Shown here one piece after another: positions 1 through 14,498 of a stretch of DNA of 64,000 nt. This DNA is from Sipunculus nudus (Eukaryota > Annelida > Sipuncula > Golfingiida > Sipunculidae): assembly GCA_026874595.1 (NCBI GenBank), contig CM049320.1, forward strand, positions 10,815,964 to 10,879,963, given 5' to 3'. The notes under the pieces are model-generated. The model worked only from the letters and a program-made list of their open reading frames with translations. It searched no databases and was not told the DNA's origin. The position numbers and the translations under genes are program-made. Each line of letters opens with the position of its first letter. Positions within the stretch are counted from its first letter, which is position 1.

Positions 1-770
1 TGTGCAGTGAAATCCATGTTTTCTTGCCTATTTTCATAAAAGTATAAAGGGATTGCTTTTAGTTCATAAAGGTTAGTTGGGTGATACCGCCTATTTAATA
101 TTTTCATCTGACACCAGTGTTGGCAAGTTTTTAACACCAAAGTTATTTACACTGTTATTTAGGTAATTAATGTCAGGGGTAGAATTTCATCAAATTAACT
201 CATGTTGCATGAGTCATGACAGTCTTTTTAATTCTTAACCAAAGTTTGTAGTGAAAATTATTTTCAGTCATGACAGCAGAAGTTCAAAGACTTTGGTTTG
301 ATTTGTGACACTCACAGGGTCCACCTTCATCTCGTGACATAGCCCATTGTTCCGGCGTGCTCACCAAACTGGTACCCCACTCTATTATTGGTACCAGTCT
401 AAACTCTCACGTTCTTGTTAGTATCTGCTGAAAATTTCAACAGTTATGAACCATTATGCACATGCTATTTTAATGTTTCCAGCGATAACTGGGTAAAGGG
501 CAAGAGTGTATATTCAAAACGAGGTGTGTGGACAGGTGCATATGGAAATAGTTCCGGAGCAAAAATGTTTTGTTAAACATGCTGATAAATGCCACAACCA
601 TACCAGAAATTAACCACTCTGTCAACTGTTTGTTTGAAAGGAACATGCAATCAATTTTAGGTGATTCGGTACAATAGCCACACCCGCCACTCCCTGATAT
701 TCTATCCCTGAACATCATGTAAAAACAACCCTATGTATTATTATAGTGTATTTGTCATGGGTAAGATCAT
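1..770. other. AT-rich intergenic DNA, nothing recognised
   Basis: No coding sequence, RNA gene or repeat that I can support. Open frames are short and without recognisable motifs. Confidence 0.5.
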
Positions 771-1110
771 GATTTGGACGGATCTTAGATCTTCATGGTA
801 AGGCAAGTCCCTTTGCACTGACATCTTGATCCCTCTGCTGGTGTTTGACATTTGCTGTTGTCTCGGCTTGCCTGTATCACAGTAACTTCTCAAAAAAATT
901 GTTTGATCCACCTGTTCAATGGCTCAGGGAAGTAGACGGTCCTCATGTCTACCAGATCAAGTCCGGTGAAGCAGGTGCGTATGATCCCTGCTGTCCAGTA
1001 GACCTGGTAAGGGATGCGACGGCGGGCAAGCTTCTTATCGGTAAGCACCTTGCAAGGGATAAGCTTGCCGTCCGTTCAAATTGACCCTACATGTACCGGT
1101 ACTCTAGTTA
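771..1110 (+). other. GC-richer patch with hairpin and a 79-codon open frame
   Basis: This stretch is visibly richer in GC than its surroundings and holds an open frame at 845-1084. I do not recognise the protein, and no second copy is available to test coding. A 12-bp stem (1025-1039 with 1058-1069, one bulged base, GGCAAGCTT against AAGCTTGCC) closes a loop of about 18 bases near its end. GGTAAG at 1040-1045 resembles a splice donor, so an exon cannot be excluded, but there is no positive evidence for one. Noncoding repeat DNA is equally likely. Confidence 0.2.
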
Positions 1111-1714
1111 TATCTGCTCACTGAAATTAACTCAGAATGTGGTAAAGTTTTTACCTGATCATTGGAAAATGAAAGTATAAAAAATCTTTAATATTATTGC
1201 CATCAAAAGGGCTAAAGCTGTTATTTACGCTGTTTGAACAAACAACAACAGTAATTATGGTATCAATCAGCAAGTTTATATAAGAACATGGAAAGATCAC
1301 AGGATTAAAAGCACCATAAATAGGTAACAAATTGACCAGACCAAATCCAATAATGAGTCAAACAGAACAGCTACTGGTACCAAATATATAATACATACTA
1401 TTAAAGTTTATAAAAATATATTGATTTTTTAAAAGATACATGATGGCTGAAAGTATAATATTTAGATGATAGCCTCAAGGTTAATGCATAATAATTCCTC
1501 GGATTGATGACTTATATGGGCTTTGCATTTTGGAAAATGCCCAGTTGTTTCATTTTATTTACCTTTTTCAACAGGCAGCTTTTTTCCATCTACCTATTTG
1601 TATTATAATTATATTAATTTTAGGGAAATGGAACCAGGCAATACTAAATGAGTTGGTGAAACATCTAATGTTTCACTCCTGTGATAGTAAAAGCATGGAT
1701 CGCAATAAAGGCTT
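1111..1714. other. AT-rich intergenic DNA, nothing recognised
   Basis: No recognisable gene or repeat. The 1530-1754 frame starts in low-complexity AT-rich DNA and has no motif. Confidence 0.5.
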
Positions 1715-1904
1715 GTCAAGTTTAGGATCGCAGTCTCAGCTGGACAGATCTTAGATCTGTAACAAGAAAGACAGAATCCCAATCTGGGCCGGACTGAACT
1801 GCAATCATAATCTGGGCTGGATGGATCTCATATCTGGCCAGCCTGGATTGTGATCGCAGTTTTGGCCAGTCTGAACTGGGTGGGGTTGGGGGGGGGGGGG
1901 GGGG
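1715..1904. repeat. Diverged short repeats ending in a 17-G tract
   Basis: Partly repeated phrases (ATCGCAGT; ATCTGGGC; TGGCCAGTCTGAACTG; a palindromic AGATCTTAGATCT) occur several times over about 150 bp, then the sequence runs into 17 G at 1888-1904. A related GATCTTAGATCTTC lies at 779-793. This looks like a decayed tandem or interspersed repeat of unknown family. Confidence 0.4.
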
Positions 1905-2567
1905 TTTACAACACATCTGCATATATATATATACACTGCAGGCAAAAAAAGGCTGATCTCCAATTCTGCTGGGGCAGGAAAATAAGTATCCTAATTCTTT
2001 TAATCACATCATTTATTTTATTATAAGTTTATATTTCTATACATTTCCAATATGACATATATCTGAATATATAAAAGTTGATTTATAATTCTAAATTGCA
2101 TCATAATAAATCTCAATCTTGTCAGATAACACGAGATCATGCAAATGAATTTATTTTTTTACCACAAAAATATATCTTTTAAATCTGCAAAAACAATAAA
2201 TATTTGAAAATAATACAGGATTAAGATTTCATAATTCTAAATTGTGCCTTTATTTATCAATAATTTGTTTTTATCAATTAATGCACACTGATGGGTTTAA
2301 TTGTTTTATAGACATTTAACTGAATGCCGAAATTTGGTTACCTAACTTGTCTAATGGTTTCAAAATGAGCAGGTCTTGTGGACAGACATATGGACATACT
2401 ACAGACAATTAATATTCATTGTTGCTAAGTTGACCTATATTTGGCCTACAGTGCTAATGAAGAGAACTAAGATCTCTCATTTTAACGTTTGCAAGAGTTC
2501 TACTATCTGGCGCATTGTCTTGGTACTTGTCACTGAGATCAGTGCCAGTCTTGTGTCCTGCTTTGGG
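1905..2567. other. AT-rich intergenic DNA, nothing recognised
   Basis: A short TA run at 1921-1934, then AT-rich sequence. The 2376-2573 open frame has no recognisable motif. Confidence 0.5.
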
Positions 2568-2800
2568 CTTTGAAATAATGGGTGCTGTAGCTTTCCTCGG
2601 TCACCAATATGGGTAAAACTGTAGCGGATTCTTGTGGCTTCCTGCTTGGCTTGTGGGAAAGTTGTAGGGCATCATGTCTATCGGCTCTATCATAATTATG
2701 CTACAGGAGCACGCAGGGCTGCAGTCTTGACTACAGCAACCTGTAGCTGCTTGATAAAGCTAAATCATCTTCAGCCAGTCAGTTGACCTATCTACAGTCA
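2568..2800 (+). repeat. Dispersed repeat, copy 1 (unclassified)
   Basis: About 220 bp that reappears in the same orientation at 18325-18525. Shared landmarks in the same order are GGGTAAAAC, GGCTTCCTGCTTGGCTT, GGCATCA, GGAGC(A/G)C(A/G)CAGGGCT, CTTGAC and AACCTGTAGCTGCT. No tRNA-like head, target duplication or clear terminal repeat is visible, so I leave it unclassified (SINE or MITE fragment). Confidence 0.6.
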
Positions 2801-3239
2801 GCTGAGCTTTAAACCTATGTAGGTTTGATTTTTTACATGAATCAGTGCATCTGAATAACAATATAGTAATGATCAGTGGGGCATCTTAATCTGAAATGAT
2901 AATTGTCAACAGACAATACGCTTAACAATATGTAAGCTTAACATCCAATCAGCAGGTTCCTCCAGGTTCATGTTTACTGGTTGTCAGCAGCCACAAGCTT
3001 AAGCTCTACAAACACAAGAATGAGGAGCAGTCCCTTAGTCTTTTGTGTTATTCTTCTTGCTGTGGTTAAGTTATCAATGGAATTTATCTTTATTGCCATC
3101 AAATAAAAATTTGGAAGTGTTTATTTCCACTCCCCCTAGGAGTTATCAATCCCCATGTTAGATGTGGAACAGTTTGTTAGAGTAGATATTCATTTACAGC
3201 AGCTCTAAAGGATAACACTGATGAATATATTTATCATGG
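2801..3239. other. Intergenic DNA, nothing recognised
   Basis: No recognisable gene or repeat. Confidence 0.5.
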
Positions 3240-3710
3240 TTGGGGTCAAACACATATTTGTATTTGTATTTGTTTTCAAATACAGTCAAAGTATGTATTT
3301 GTATTTATACCTGAATTTGTGTTTTGCATTTAATTTGTCATTGTATTTGATCTCAATATTTGATGTATTTGATCAAATACTGTACAAATACATATACATG
3401 TGTAAATACATATTTATATCTGCCATAATTTAAAATTTAGCTACTACCAAACTTCTGAACAACCCAAAAGACAGCATCAGGTCAAGTGTTTTACTTCTCC
3501 ATTAAAAATTATGAATATTTATGGTGCTGGAAATTAATAAATAATCTGTATAACCTACATCTGCGTATTTGTAATTGTATTTGTATTTGATGTTCTGCAT
3601 TTGTATTTGTATTTATCTTCAGTCACTCTTATTTGTATTTGTATTTCGAAGAGACTAGCTATTGTATTTATATCTGTATTTGCATTTGGCCACTGTATTT
3701 GACACCACTG
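3240..3710. repeat. Degenerate TATTTG hexamer-rich region
   Basis: TATTTG/GTATTT hexamers dominate two blocks (about 3255-3420 and 3563-3700) separated by about 140 bp of ordinary sequence. The copies are imperfect. This is a simple-sequence repeat and not the animal telomere repeat TTAGGG. The open frames here are products of the simple repeat. Confidence 0.7.
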
Positions 3711-3714
3711 ATAT

Positions 3715-3900
3715 ATATATATAAACAAGGGACCCATGGGTCTCGGCGCCCAGCTGAAGTTTGAACTTTTTGCAAATGCAAAATATGCAAAATATTCTAT
3801 TGTGATGTTTTTCATATATATAAGCATATGAGAAGCTAAGAGGAAAGGGGCCCTCCTACTTGGTTATATTTAAGGTCTAAATATATGATTGCAAAACGTA
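3715..3900 (+). repeat. Dispersed repeat fragment related to the palindrome arms
   Basis: From GGGACCCATGGGTC through CAGCTGAAGTTTG, GCAAATGCAAAA, ATATAAGCAT, AGCTAAGAG(G/A)AAA and GGCCCT(C/G)CT, this follows the same order as 30614-30780 in the right palindrome arm (and its complement near 27550-27710). It is therefore a separate small copy of one component of that large inverted element. Confidence 0.6.
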
Positions 3901-4103
3901 TACTCTGACAAGACTGTTATGAAGGAAAACAGTAAAAGTTTTGAGATACTCTGATGCATATGAAAAATTTACAGATGGACAGGCAAGTGGACAGAATGGA
4001 CTTACACCTTTATTTAACTTTCAAAGAATAATGCATTTCAGTTTATATATAAGCCTATTTTTTTAGCATATCCACTTTTTCCATTAATAGTTTTTATCTG
4101 ATT
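3901..4103. other. Intergenic DNA, nothing recognised
   Basis: AT-rich, no recognisable element. Confidence 0.5.
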
Positions 4104-4272
4104 CATTTTTTTCATTTACAAGTTTTCTATGTTGCAATCATTATATATCCAGAGTGTAGCTCATATTGGGTCATATAATGCATACACATTTTTTTCATTT
4201 ACAAGTTTTCTATGTTGCAATCATTATATATCCAGAGTGTAGCTCATATTGGGTCATATAATGCATACACAT
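4104..4272 (+). repeat. Two-copy 83-bp tandem duplication
   Basis: The unit starting CATTTTTTTCATTTACAAG at 4104 recurs at 4187, and I see no mismatch across the unit. The identity implies a recent local duplication or an assembly slip. No coding content. Confidence 0.9.
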
Positions 4273-5099
4273 ATATTTTATTATTTTTAAATCACAAAGG
4301 TTTAAAATGAATTTAAACGAAAATAATGCCACAACATGGCATCTTCAAGATTATCCCTTGAAACATATTGAAAAGTTTTGCACATTGGAGTGTTCAGTAC
4401 ATGCTTAATTTTTTTCACCAAAATAAAATAAAAGATTCAGTAAATTTGATAAAATAAAAACATCTTTTCAAATAAAGTATACACACTGTTGGTTAAATGA
4501 GGGACAAACAATATCATTGTGATAATTACTATCTCAGCTATAATTTATTACTGGAATTAATAGTCAATTTCACACCTGGTGAAGTTTTTACTCTTCTGAA
4601 GTAAGGAATTACTTATGTGATGAATATCCAATTTTCATAGCAATACACCACTTTGTGGACACAATTAAATGTGCACTTTAATCATTATAACCCTGGTGGT
4701 ACAATACAAAATCTAAAATGTAGCATAGCCACCAATAACAATGAATAAAATACAAAAAATTATAACATTCATCTAGTTAATGGACCATCTGGGGGGGGGG
4801 GGGGAGTGCAGGGCAGAGGGGAAGCCTGCTAGTAGTGGCCAAGCTGAGCCAAGGCAAGCTGCCTGGGGTAGGTATAACACAAGTGAAGGCTGTACTACTA
4901 GGTAGACTAGATGTAAACAACACTTGACATGGTGTATGAAAACTTGAATAAAAGCTACACCTTTCAATCAATTTCTTTGAAATTTCAGATTTTAAAAGAT
5001 TAAATCCTTTTGTATATATATGCTGTGAAAATTAAATCAACAGTGCTAAAAGGGAAAAAACGTGGCATTGCCAAAGTTGGACAAAATTAAGGGATTGAT
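4273..5099. other. AT-rich intergenic DNA with a 14-G tract
   Basis: Nothing recognised apart from a run of 14 G at 4791-4804 followed by purine-rich sequence. The overlapping minus-strand frames at 4773-4971 are low-complexity products of that tract. Confidence 0.5.
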
Positions 5100-5670
5100 T
5101 TTTTATTTATGCTAATAACTTGAAAAAATTGCAAAATTCAGATCTAGTTTTGGGTAAACAATTGAATTTTTTATTAAATAAAGTTATATTCCTGAAAAAA
5201 AGTCTCCAGCTTCAGCAATTCTAATGTTAAGTGGGTAAATATATTTCCAAATTTATTAAAAATTGCATTATGTTTGGGCCAATAACTTCAAAACAATATG
5301 CAATACTGACCTAATTTTTAGTATGGTCATACAAAATTTATGGAAAAATATGAATACTAAATATTATTAAAAACAGATCAGTGGTTTTGAAATTAGGCAG
5401 CCTTGAAGTGTAACAATGGCTTTTTTATGGAAAACGGAGGTTTTTCCTTAATATTTCGAAGGAACGAAGTCCTAGTGACCCAATTTTTGGTATGGTTGGA
5501 GATTTCGGGGACATCTAGCAGTACGCTGAATTTTGGATTCGTAGGTCCATCTGTTTCAAAATGTGCCCTGTTAATGGACGGATGGCCGGACGGACAGATG
5601 GACAAAGGACAAAGGACCATGACTATAGCTCAGATGACTTATAGTCAGCTGAGCTAAAAAATTAAAAAAA
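5100..5670 (+). repeat. Dispersed repeat with A-rich tail (GCTGAGCTAAAAA end)
   Basis: Two diverged internal sub-repeats (AATAACTT(G/C)(A/C)AAA near 5114 and 5280) precede a less AT-rich block with GGACGGATGG and ACAAAGGACAAAGGACCATG. The element closes with TATAGTCAGCTGAGCTAAAAA. The short inverted phrases GACTATA/TATAGTC and AGCTCA/TGAGCT near the end could form a small hairpin. I associate such endings with repeats seen in mollusc genomes. That is a memory-based impression rather than a database result. The open frames on both strands (5393-5657) follow the repeat and need not be genes. Confidence 0.5.
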
Positions 5671-7690
5671 AATGAATGTCATTGGTCTTACCTTTGAGAT
5701 GCATATCTTTCTTATCAGTAAAGTGACAATGGTCTGAAAGTCAAAGCTTCATATGTTATATTTACAGTTTTTATTTTTCTTTGTTCAAAGTTCTAGTAAT
5801 TTTTTCCTATTTAAACAGCCGAGGCTGTCAGCACGACTGTCCTGCCAATAAGAAGTACAATCCGCACGACAGCCTCTCATATTATACTATAAAACCTAAC
5901 CACTGCAAACAATATGGCTGGTAACAGACACCTCAGCACAATGGAACTATTTGAAAGTTGTAGATGCTGGAGGATTTACGTAAACTTAAAACTTACAAAT
6001 TAGTCACAATCAGTGTATAAAACTGGAGAAGTGGGGGCCGGGCCAAACACACAAATGTTCCTCGGCCAGCTATCATGTAGCAAGTTCCTTTACCAATCTG
6101 GTAGTATGTTTATTTCGGTTCATGAGTTTTTTTTTTTATCAATTTCCCAACAATTATAATTTATCTGGGACTTGAAGTTATTGTATTATGGAAAATTAAA
6201 ATATATTAAGTGTACAATATATTTGAGAACGCATGGCTTTTGTGTGGATAAGAAGCCAAATTCAAACGACAGTCGTGCAGATAGACACTTCCTATTTTGA
6301 CACCACAGTAACATCACTGAACATGTTCAAGATGAAATCAGTGGCATGGTAAATTACTGAAAGGACCTTATGGGCCAGTTACAATATATTTGTACATTTA
6401 TGTCCCACCCATAACACAAAAATTAATTGTTTTTATATTCCTCTTTAATCATCTTTATTAATTAATTATATGGTGAAAAAAAATGCTATAAAATAATCTG
6501 CACAGTCACTCTGATGATTCTAACCTTGCATGGCTACTCTTTGAAATAATTGCATAAGATATGCTTATAAGTACAGTCCATGAAGCACTGTAGAGGTATT
6601 CAAAATTTCAATTAAAAGGTGCAGCTAACTATGAATATAAGTAAACCACTTCTTACCAGTGACTGTTTATTAATGTTATCACACACAGGTTTATTAATAC
6701 CTGAATACTCTATACAGTATTTTGCTTTAAGTTTATGCTCAGTTTAATACATTCATTGGGAAGTTTATCAGTGATACAAGAGTGAATATATCCCTCAACA
6801 TCTCCCTTAATTATTTAAATTGGGGATTTTTCGGTGTATCTTTTCCTTGGCCATTTCCCTCCCTCAATTGATCTGTTTAACTTCGATACTTAAGTCAGAA
6901 CTCAAAAGTTTTATTCAGCTGCTTTACTTTATGGTGCTTATAGTTATATTCTCTGATCACTAATGGAACATATCACCAATCTTGCCTGTGAATTGCACGT
7001 AACAAAGATACCATGCATGTTTAAAACTTCTGATGCAAGCATGGCCTACGAGTATGACCTCTAAAAATGTCTATAGTCCGTTCCACTGCCCCTGTCAGCC
7101 TGATTTTTCGCAAATACATCTACGCAAGACAAACATGCCATGGATACAAAATTTGCACCAATGGCATAAAGGGGCAAATACATAATATTGGGTACCTTAT
7201 CTGTTCACAATTACAATACTGTTTACTTGATGGCCTGGGTGACGTCACATATATATCTGAGGTTAATGGCATCCTTATTATTAAGTGGCCATTCTTTATC
7301 CTCCTTGGGTATGGATATACAGTAATGTGAAGTAACAGTGAAGCGCGTGCTGCAGAGAAAACAAGTGTCACTGTAAACAGAGGTCAGCAGCTTTTGATTA
7401 TTGATCCCATGAATGTTGGTACCTCTTTACTCTTTAGTACGTCACGGCTATTACGATATCATCACTGTTCCCTGATATGCCTATTTCACAGGTTGGTGGC
7501 AAGATGTCGCTACAGAAAGACTAGATACTCATAAAAACTAAACTGGTTTTAAATTGCCTACAGGAAAATGCCATGAGAAAGGCTATTATTTCCATAATAG
7601 TTAATTACCGATTTTACTATTTCTGCCCAAAGGATAAAAAAGTGTTGGCTATTTTTGACTTGCAACAAAATTATTAATTGCAATAAAACA
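5671..7690. other. Intergenic DNA with one small hairpin
   Basis: No gene recognised. A perfect 9-bp stem (GAGGCTGTC at 5821-5829 with its complement at 5868-5876) encloses about 38 bases. The 7067-7371 open frames on both strands have no recognisable motif. Confidence 0.45.
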
Positions 7691-7925
7691 GATGGACAGG
7701 GGTGCTGGAATAGACTATAGTCATATGACTACAGTCCTAAAATTCAAGCAGTTGGGGGTCTGACTTCATTAAAATATTTCTGTACACTTAAATCTTTTAT
7801 TGAACCGATCATAAATTTAAATACCTGCAACATTTAGGGACTTTGCTCTGTTTTCATATCAGTAACAGGCATGTATTAATTGGTATAAATAATAGAAAAT
7901 GTGGAAATTGCTTTTTTGGGTTTGG
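7691..7925 (+). repeat. Dispersed repeat R, copy 1
   Basis: Starts near GACAGGGGTGCTGGAATAGA and includes CTTAAATCTTT, GACTTTGCTCTGT, ATATCAGTAACAGG and ATAAATAATAGAAAAT. The second half matches 9022-9168 in the same order and orientation. The first phrase also recurs at 8066-8090. Family unknown. Confidence 0.6.
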
Positions 7926-9021
7926 GTTTACACACAGCCGTAACTAAATATTTTTTTCATGCTTATTTAAATCATCATAAATTATCAAATTACTTCCTTG
8001 GATAAAACCTAATTTGTAGTGGCACACAAAATAAAGACATTAGAAATATCGAGTGAAATTTTGTAGACAGGGGTGTTGGAACAGAGTATAGTGATAAACC
8101 GATATGTAATCCCTTATCCCCCCCCCCCCCCCCCCCTGGAGTCACTATTTTTTGTTATATGCAGTTTTTGGGCAGTGTGTAAAACCGGACCCAACAGACT
8201 CCTGATCTTGGACCCCAAGAAAAATCTATAATATTTAAAACTTTCATGGTAATTTTTCAAGATATTTTAGCAGAAAAGTATCTATAGACATATTTTATAT
8301 TATGTGTGGTGAAAAACATACAAATAAGTAGGTTTTTGAAACAACATTTGATAATAAACACTAACAGACCCTGGTGCAGGGACCTCACGGACCCCTTTTA
8401 CTCACCATTTTACTATTTATTTGGTACACTTTTTTAACATCACCTGTAGGCATATCAGTATTAACACCTATGTGATTTAGTTATTGTGTTCTTGTTAATG
8501 TATTTCTATAGTTTTGTCTTCCTTAAAATCATTTTTTTATTTGCCATTTATTCAACATCTATGTTTTGAAATATATTCTAAGAAAATTAATAAAATCATT
8601 ATGTTTGTACCTGGCATTGCTTTAATTCCTTTAGGTAATTATATAATCAACTGCCAACTTTAAATCACATGGCTGTTCATGAAACCTGTGTTATGTGGAA
8701 GAGCTCCCATTTCAATTTCACGTCCTCAAAGACTGGTACGAGGCACATTGCAAATAAATCTCCATCACTAAGCCCTCCCTATTATGTTTTTACTTAAAAT
8801 AACGGCACAACTGTAGAAAAACTCATGCACCCTCCATCCGTATACACTCATAACCTCGTCGAGACAGTGCGTGAGTAACACTCCAGTTGCTCATAAATAA
8901 AAAATTATCATGTTAAATTTGGACATGAGTACTAATTTTCATCTTGTCGTTTCATAAATCAAATTATTAGTGGTTAATGGGGTACATGCATCAAAATGGA
9001 ACAGTAATCAAATTTGATGAT
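7926..9021. other. Intergenic DNA with a repeat R start phrase and a 19-C tract
   Basis: 8066-8090 repeats the first phrase of repeat R (GACAGGGGTGTTGGAACAGA). A run of 19 C occupies 8118-8136. The rest is unremarkable AT-rich DNA. Confidence 0.45.
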
Positions 9022-9187
9022 CTTAAAAAATATTTTTGTATTCTTAAATCTTTCATTGAATCGGTCATTTACTGAGGTGCAACATTTAATGACTTTGCTC
9101 TGTCCTTATATCAGTAACAGGGGTGTTCGTATCAATATAAATAATAGAAAATATTGAGATTGTTTTTTTTTTTTGGGGGGGGGGGGG
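9022..9187 (+). repeat. Dispersed repeat R, copy 2, ending in T12-G13
   Basis: Diverged copy of 7765-7917. It ends in a T run (9163-9174) directly followed by 13 G (9175-9187). Copy 1 ends at the same place with only a short T and G run, so the homopolymers expanded independently. Confidence 0.6.
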
Positions 9188-11505
<2,318 letters not shown>

Positions 11506-11507
11506 CA

Positions 11508-11692
11508 TGGGCTGATCCAGGATTCTAGAAAAGGGAGGGTCCACCCCAGGAAGATAAAAGTTGGAAACTTAAAAATAGGGTCATCTGATTCAAATAGGGA
11601 GGGATCAGAAAAAAATTATTTTTGAATCCTAAAGAAAAAGGTTTTCGGCTTTGTAGGAGGGGGTCCGGATCGACCCCCCTCTGAATCAGCCG
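11508..11692. mobile_element. MITE-like element, GGATCC family, copy 1
   Basis: Begins GGGCTGATCCAGGAT and ends CTCTGAATCAGCC, which is an imperfect inverted match. The inside carries GGGAGGGTCC and GGGGGTCCGGATCGACCCCCC. Layout and ends match the element at 14609-14841. No coding capacity, so any movement would be non-autonomous. Confidence 0.5.
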
Positions 11693-11700
11693 CTGTTGTT

Positions 11701-11972
11701 GTTGTTGTCATTATTATCATGATAAGTATTGCTTATAATCTTATTACTTTCATTATTTGAATGCGCCCAAGAGAGAATTAGGCCTACTCTTCACGAAGGG
11801 ATTAGTACCTGTACTTAGGCCTATAATTTGTATACAGAAGTAAACATATTTTATTTCATGGAAGCAATAATTTATCTGTAGCAGAGAAATGTGAACTTCT
11901 TAGTGTTATACAGTTTATACGGTTTATTGTAACAACTAAACGTTTTAGGTAAACTTAAATCTTGAAAAATAT

Positions 11973-12006
<34 letters not shown>

Positions 12007-12085
12007 TATATATATATATATTTTATATATTCTCCAAATGTAAATAATTTGATTTGTCACCGCATGCATTGTTCAGATATAATTC

Positions 12086-12129
<44 letters not shown>

Positions 12130-12960
12130 ACATCTGTATGTTGTATGTCATGTTACGTAATCTTTGTTTCAGCTGCGTAACGTAACAATGTAAACGTGTT
12201 TTGATAAAAAAAAACTTTTATACTGAGGATTACTTAATTGATGAAGTTCAGGAATTGATATATAGGGCTGTACGTGCCTTGTTTTAACCATCCTCATTGC
12301 TTCGTTTTGCAATAAAACATTGTTAAACTGACTGGGATGGCCACTAGGGAATGATAATGTTCATGTTAACAACTACAGGCTTGTACCGACTGAGTGCGGA
12401 TGTATATTTTGAGATACAACCTCACGTTCAGTGCCCCTCACGTGTTGTGCACCGTGACACAGGCAGAAGAATGAGTGAACCGGTCAAGCTATATCCTTTC
12501 GCGAAACTATTTGCATTAAATATTTCTTATTATGATAAAGTGCATGAAGCACTACTGTTACTTGTACGTCAATATGTCAGGCATTTCATAATATTTAATA
12601 GAGTATCACCAAGTAAGCATGTTAATCTCGATTGTTATTTAATTTATGCCCAGGTAAATGTTGTTTATCACTGAACGTAACAGCACAAGGCGTAGGAATT
12701 TTACCTTGTTATGGGTAAGCGAAACCAGGCTAATTTTAGAACCGTGTTGCGTGACCGAAGACAATCCGACTTGGGTTGTATGAAAATTATTGTCTGAACA
12801 TGTACTGCCGCTTATAATAAATTAATTATACACTAAAGAGATCGAGGCATTATGCAAGTTTAATTATTATTCATGGGATTAAGTAGCAACAGAGTTGCTT
12901 GGTGTTTAAAAAAAATAGTTTTAGTGTGGGTGACTCGAACCGTAGGCCCTCACTAGGGCT
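11701..12960. other. Intergenic DNA with two TA microsatellites
   Basis: TA tracts lie at about 11977-12022 and 12088-12127. A 107-codon open frame on plus at 12351-12674 has no recognisable motif. In DNA of this composition it may be chance. Confidence 0.45.
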
Positions 12961-12967
12961 TTATGTA

Positions 12968-13258
12968 AGTTGTTACAACCCATAATGTAATAACCGGCCC
13001 ATAATGTAATAACGGCCAATATTGTAATAAAAACGACCCATAATGTAATAATCATACCCTGCCCATATTGTAATAAAACTGGCCTATACTGTAATAACGG
13101 CCCATAATGTAATAAAAAACGGCCCATATTGTAATAACGGCCCATATTGTAATAAAAACGACCCATATTGTAATAATCACACCCTACCCATATTGTAATA
13201 AAACGGGAAGTGGGAAAAACGACCCATATTGTAATAACATATTTATATTGTAATACCA
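12968..13258 (+). repeat. Left array of about 20-bp units
   Basis: About 13 units of 18-36 bp with core CCCATATTGTAATAA or CCCATAATGTAATAA. The minus-strand frame at 12921-13301 is an artefact of the repeated unit. Confidence 0.9.
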
Positions 13259-13418
13259 TATGTTTAAGCTCAAGAATGACAGGGCACACGCTTAGTGTCA
13301 TTTACATAATATCCTGCCCCCTCCCATACCCTCTCCATGAACCTGTTACTAACCTTAATGAAACCATGGTTCACAATTGAATAAAAAAAATCATATTTTC
13401 ATACACTAACATATAACG

Positions 13419-13420
<2 letters not shown>

Positions 13421-13449
<29 letters not shown>

Positions 13450-13504
13450 TAATAATAATAATAATTATTATTATTATTATTTTAATAATAATAATATATA
13501 TATA

Positions 13505-13556
<52 letters not shown>
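13421..13556. repeat. AAT and TA microsatellites
   Basis: Imperfect (AAT)n at 13421-13495 followed by (TA)n to about 13556, inside the core of the foldback-like element. Confidence 0.95.
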
Positions 13557-13559
<3 letters not shown>

Positions 13560-13600
13560 GTATAAATAACAGTTTTCATAGTACCCATGTATGCATATTA

Positions 13601-13690
13601 GCGCCCCCCCCCCCCCTACAACTTTCGAATTTCTAGATCCGCCACTAATCATGGCCCCCTGCCCTCCCTCAAACCTGGTTACGCCCCTGA
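13601..13690. repeat. Fragment of GGATCC-family repeat
   Basis: A 13-C run (13604-13616), then CTAGATCCGCC and GGTTACGCCCCTGAATC, resembles the right end of the MITE-like elements at 11508 and 14609. No matching left end is visible. Confidence 0.4.
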
Positions 13691-14292
13691 ATCTGCCCGC
13701 TCTGCGCCCTATGCTCTACCTCTAGAACACAGAAACCGGCATTTTCAAATTGTTGTTTTGTTGTTTCGGCTAATTCTTTTTAAAAATCAAATTGTAAACT
13801 CTTGAATCGCACGAATGACGCATCCAGGTTTTAACTTCAAATACGTGCGTTGAAAGCTCTTTATCTATGCGACGTGTTATACATGTTAACCTAAGACATC
13901 TTAACCAATACATATATAGGCACCAAAAAATTGCAGCAGTACCTCGATTTATAATTTCCAAATCTCGGGAGGTTTCGAGAGATCATATAAAATCTTCTCT
14001 ATGATACATTGAGCAAAACGCACTGAAATTTAAACTTTCATTTATATTTTAAATTTAATTTTATATAATTAAAATACATTAAATTGTATCGATAATGAGA
14101 GTTTTGTATATTTTATCTGTTAAAATGGACAAAATATTTACATTTTGGCGATATACACCGTTTTAAACAAATAGTCATTATGTAATCCAGTGGTTTTTCA
14201 TACTTGTATGTTCACCTACACATTCGTGTCACGAGAAGTCAATATTTGAATTGTCTAAGTTAATTTGCATGAACTTTGATTTATAAAATTAT
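13691..14292. other. Core of the foldback-like element, nothing recognised
   Basis: AT-rich, no motif in any frame that I recognise. Confidence 0.4.
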
Positions 14293-14498
14293 TGGCCGTT
14301 TTACCCACCTTCGATTTTATTACAATATGGGCCGTTTTACCCACTTTCGATTTTATTACAATATGGGCAGGGTATAGTTATTACAATATGGGCCGTTTTT
14401 TATTACATTATGGGCTATTATTACATTATGGGTCGTTTTTATTACAATATGGGCCGTTATTACATTATGGGCCAGTTATTACATTATGGGTCGTAACA
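14293..14498 (-). repeat. Right array of about 20-bp units (inverted)
   Basis: About 8 units with core TTATTACA(A/T)TATGGG, the complement of the left array. Two units carry the long linker GTTTTACCCAC(C/T)TTCGAT. Confidence 0.9.

Noticed and set aside
3240-3710. Interstitial telomere repeat
   Set aside because: The hexamer is TATTTG with many variants, not TTAGGG or a known telomere repeat.
12351-12674. 107-codon plus-strand frame as an exon
   Set aside because: No motif, no second copy and no splice context that can be defended.
12968-13258. CRISPR-like array because of regularly spaced CCCATATTGTAATAA units
   Set aside because: Linkers are short, variable and repeat-derived, the units diverge, and an inverted partner array exists. 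The surrounding DNA is eukaryotic.
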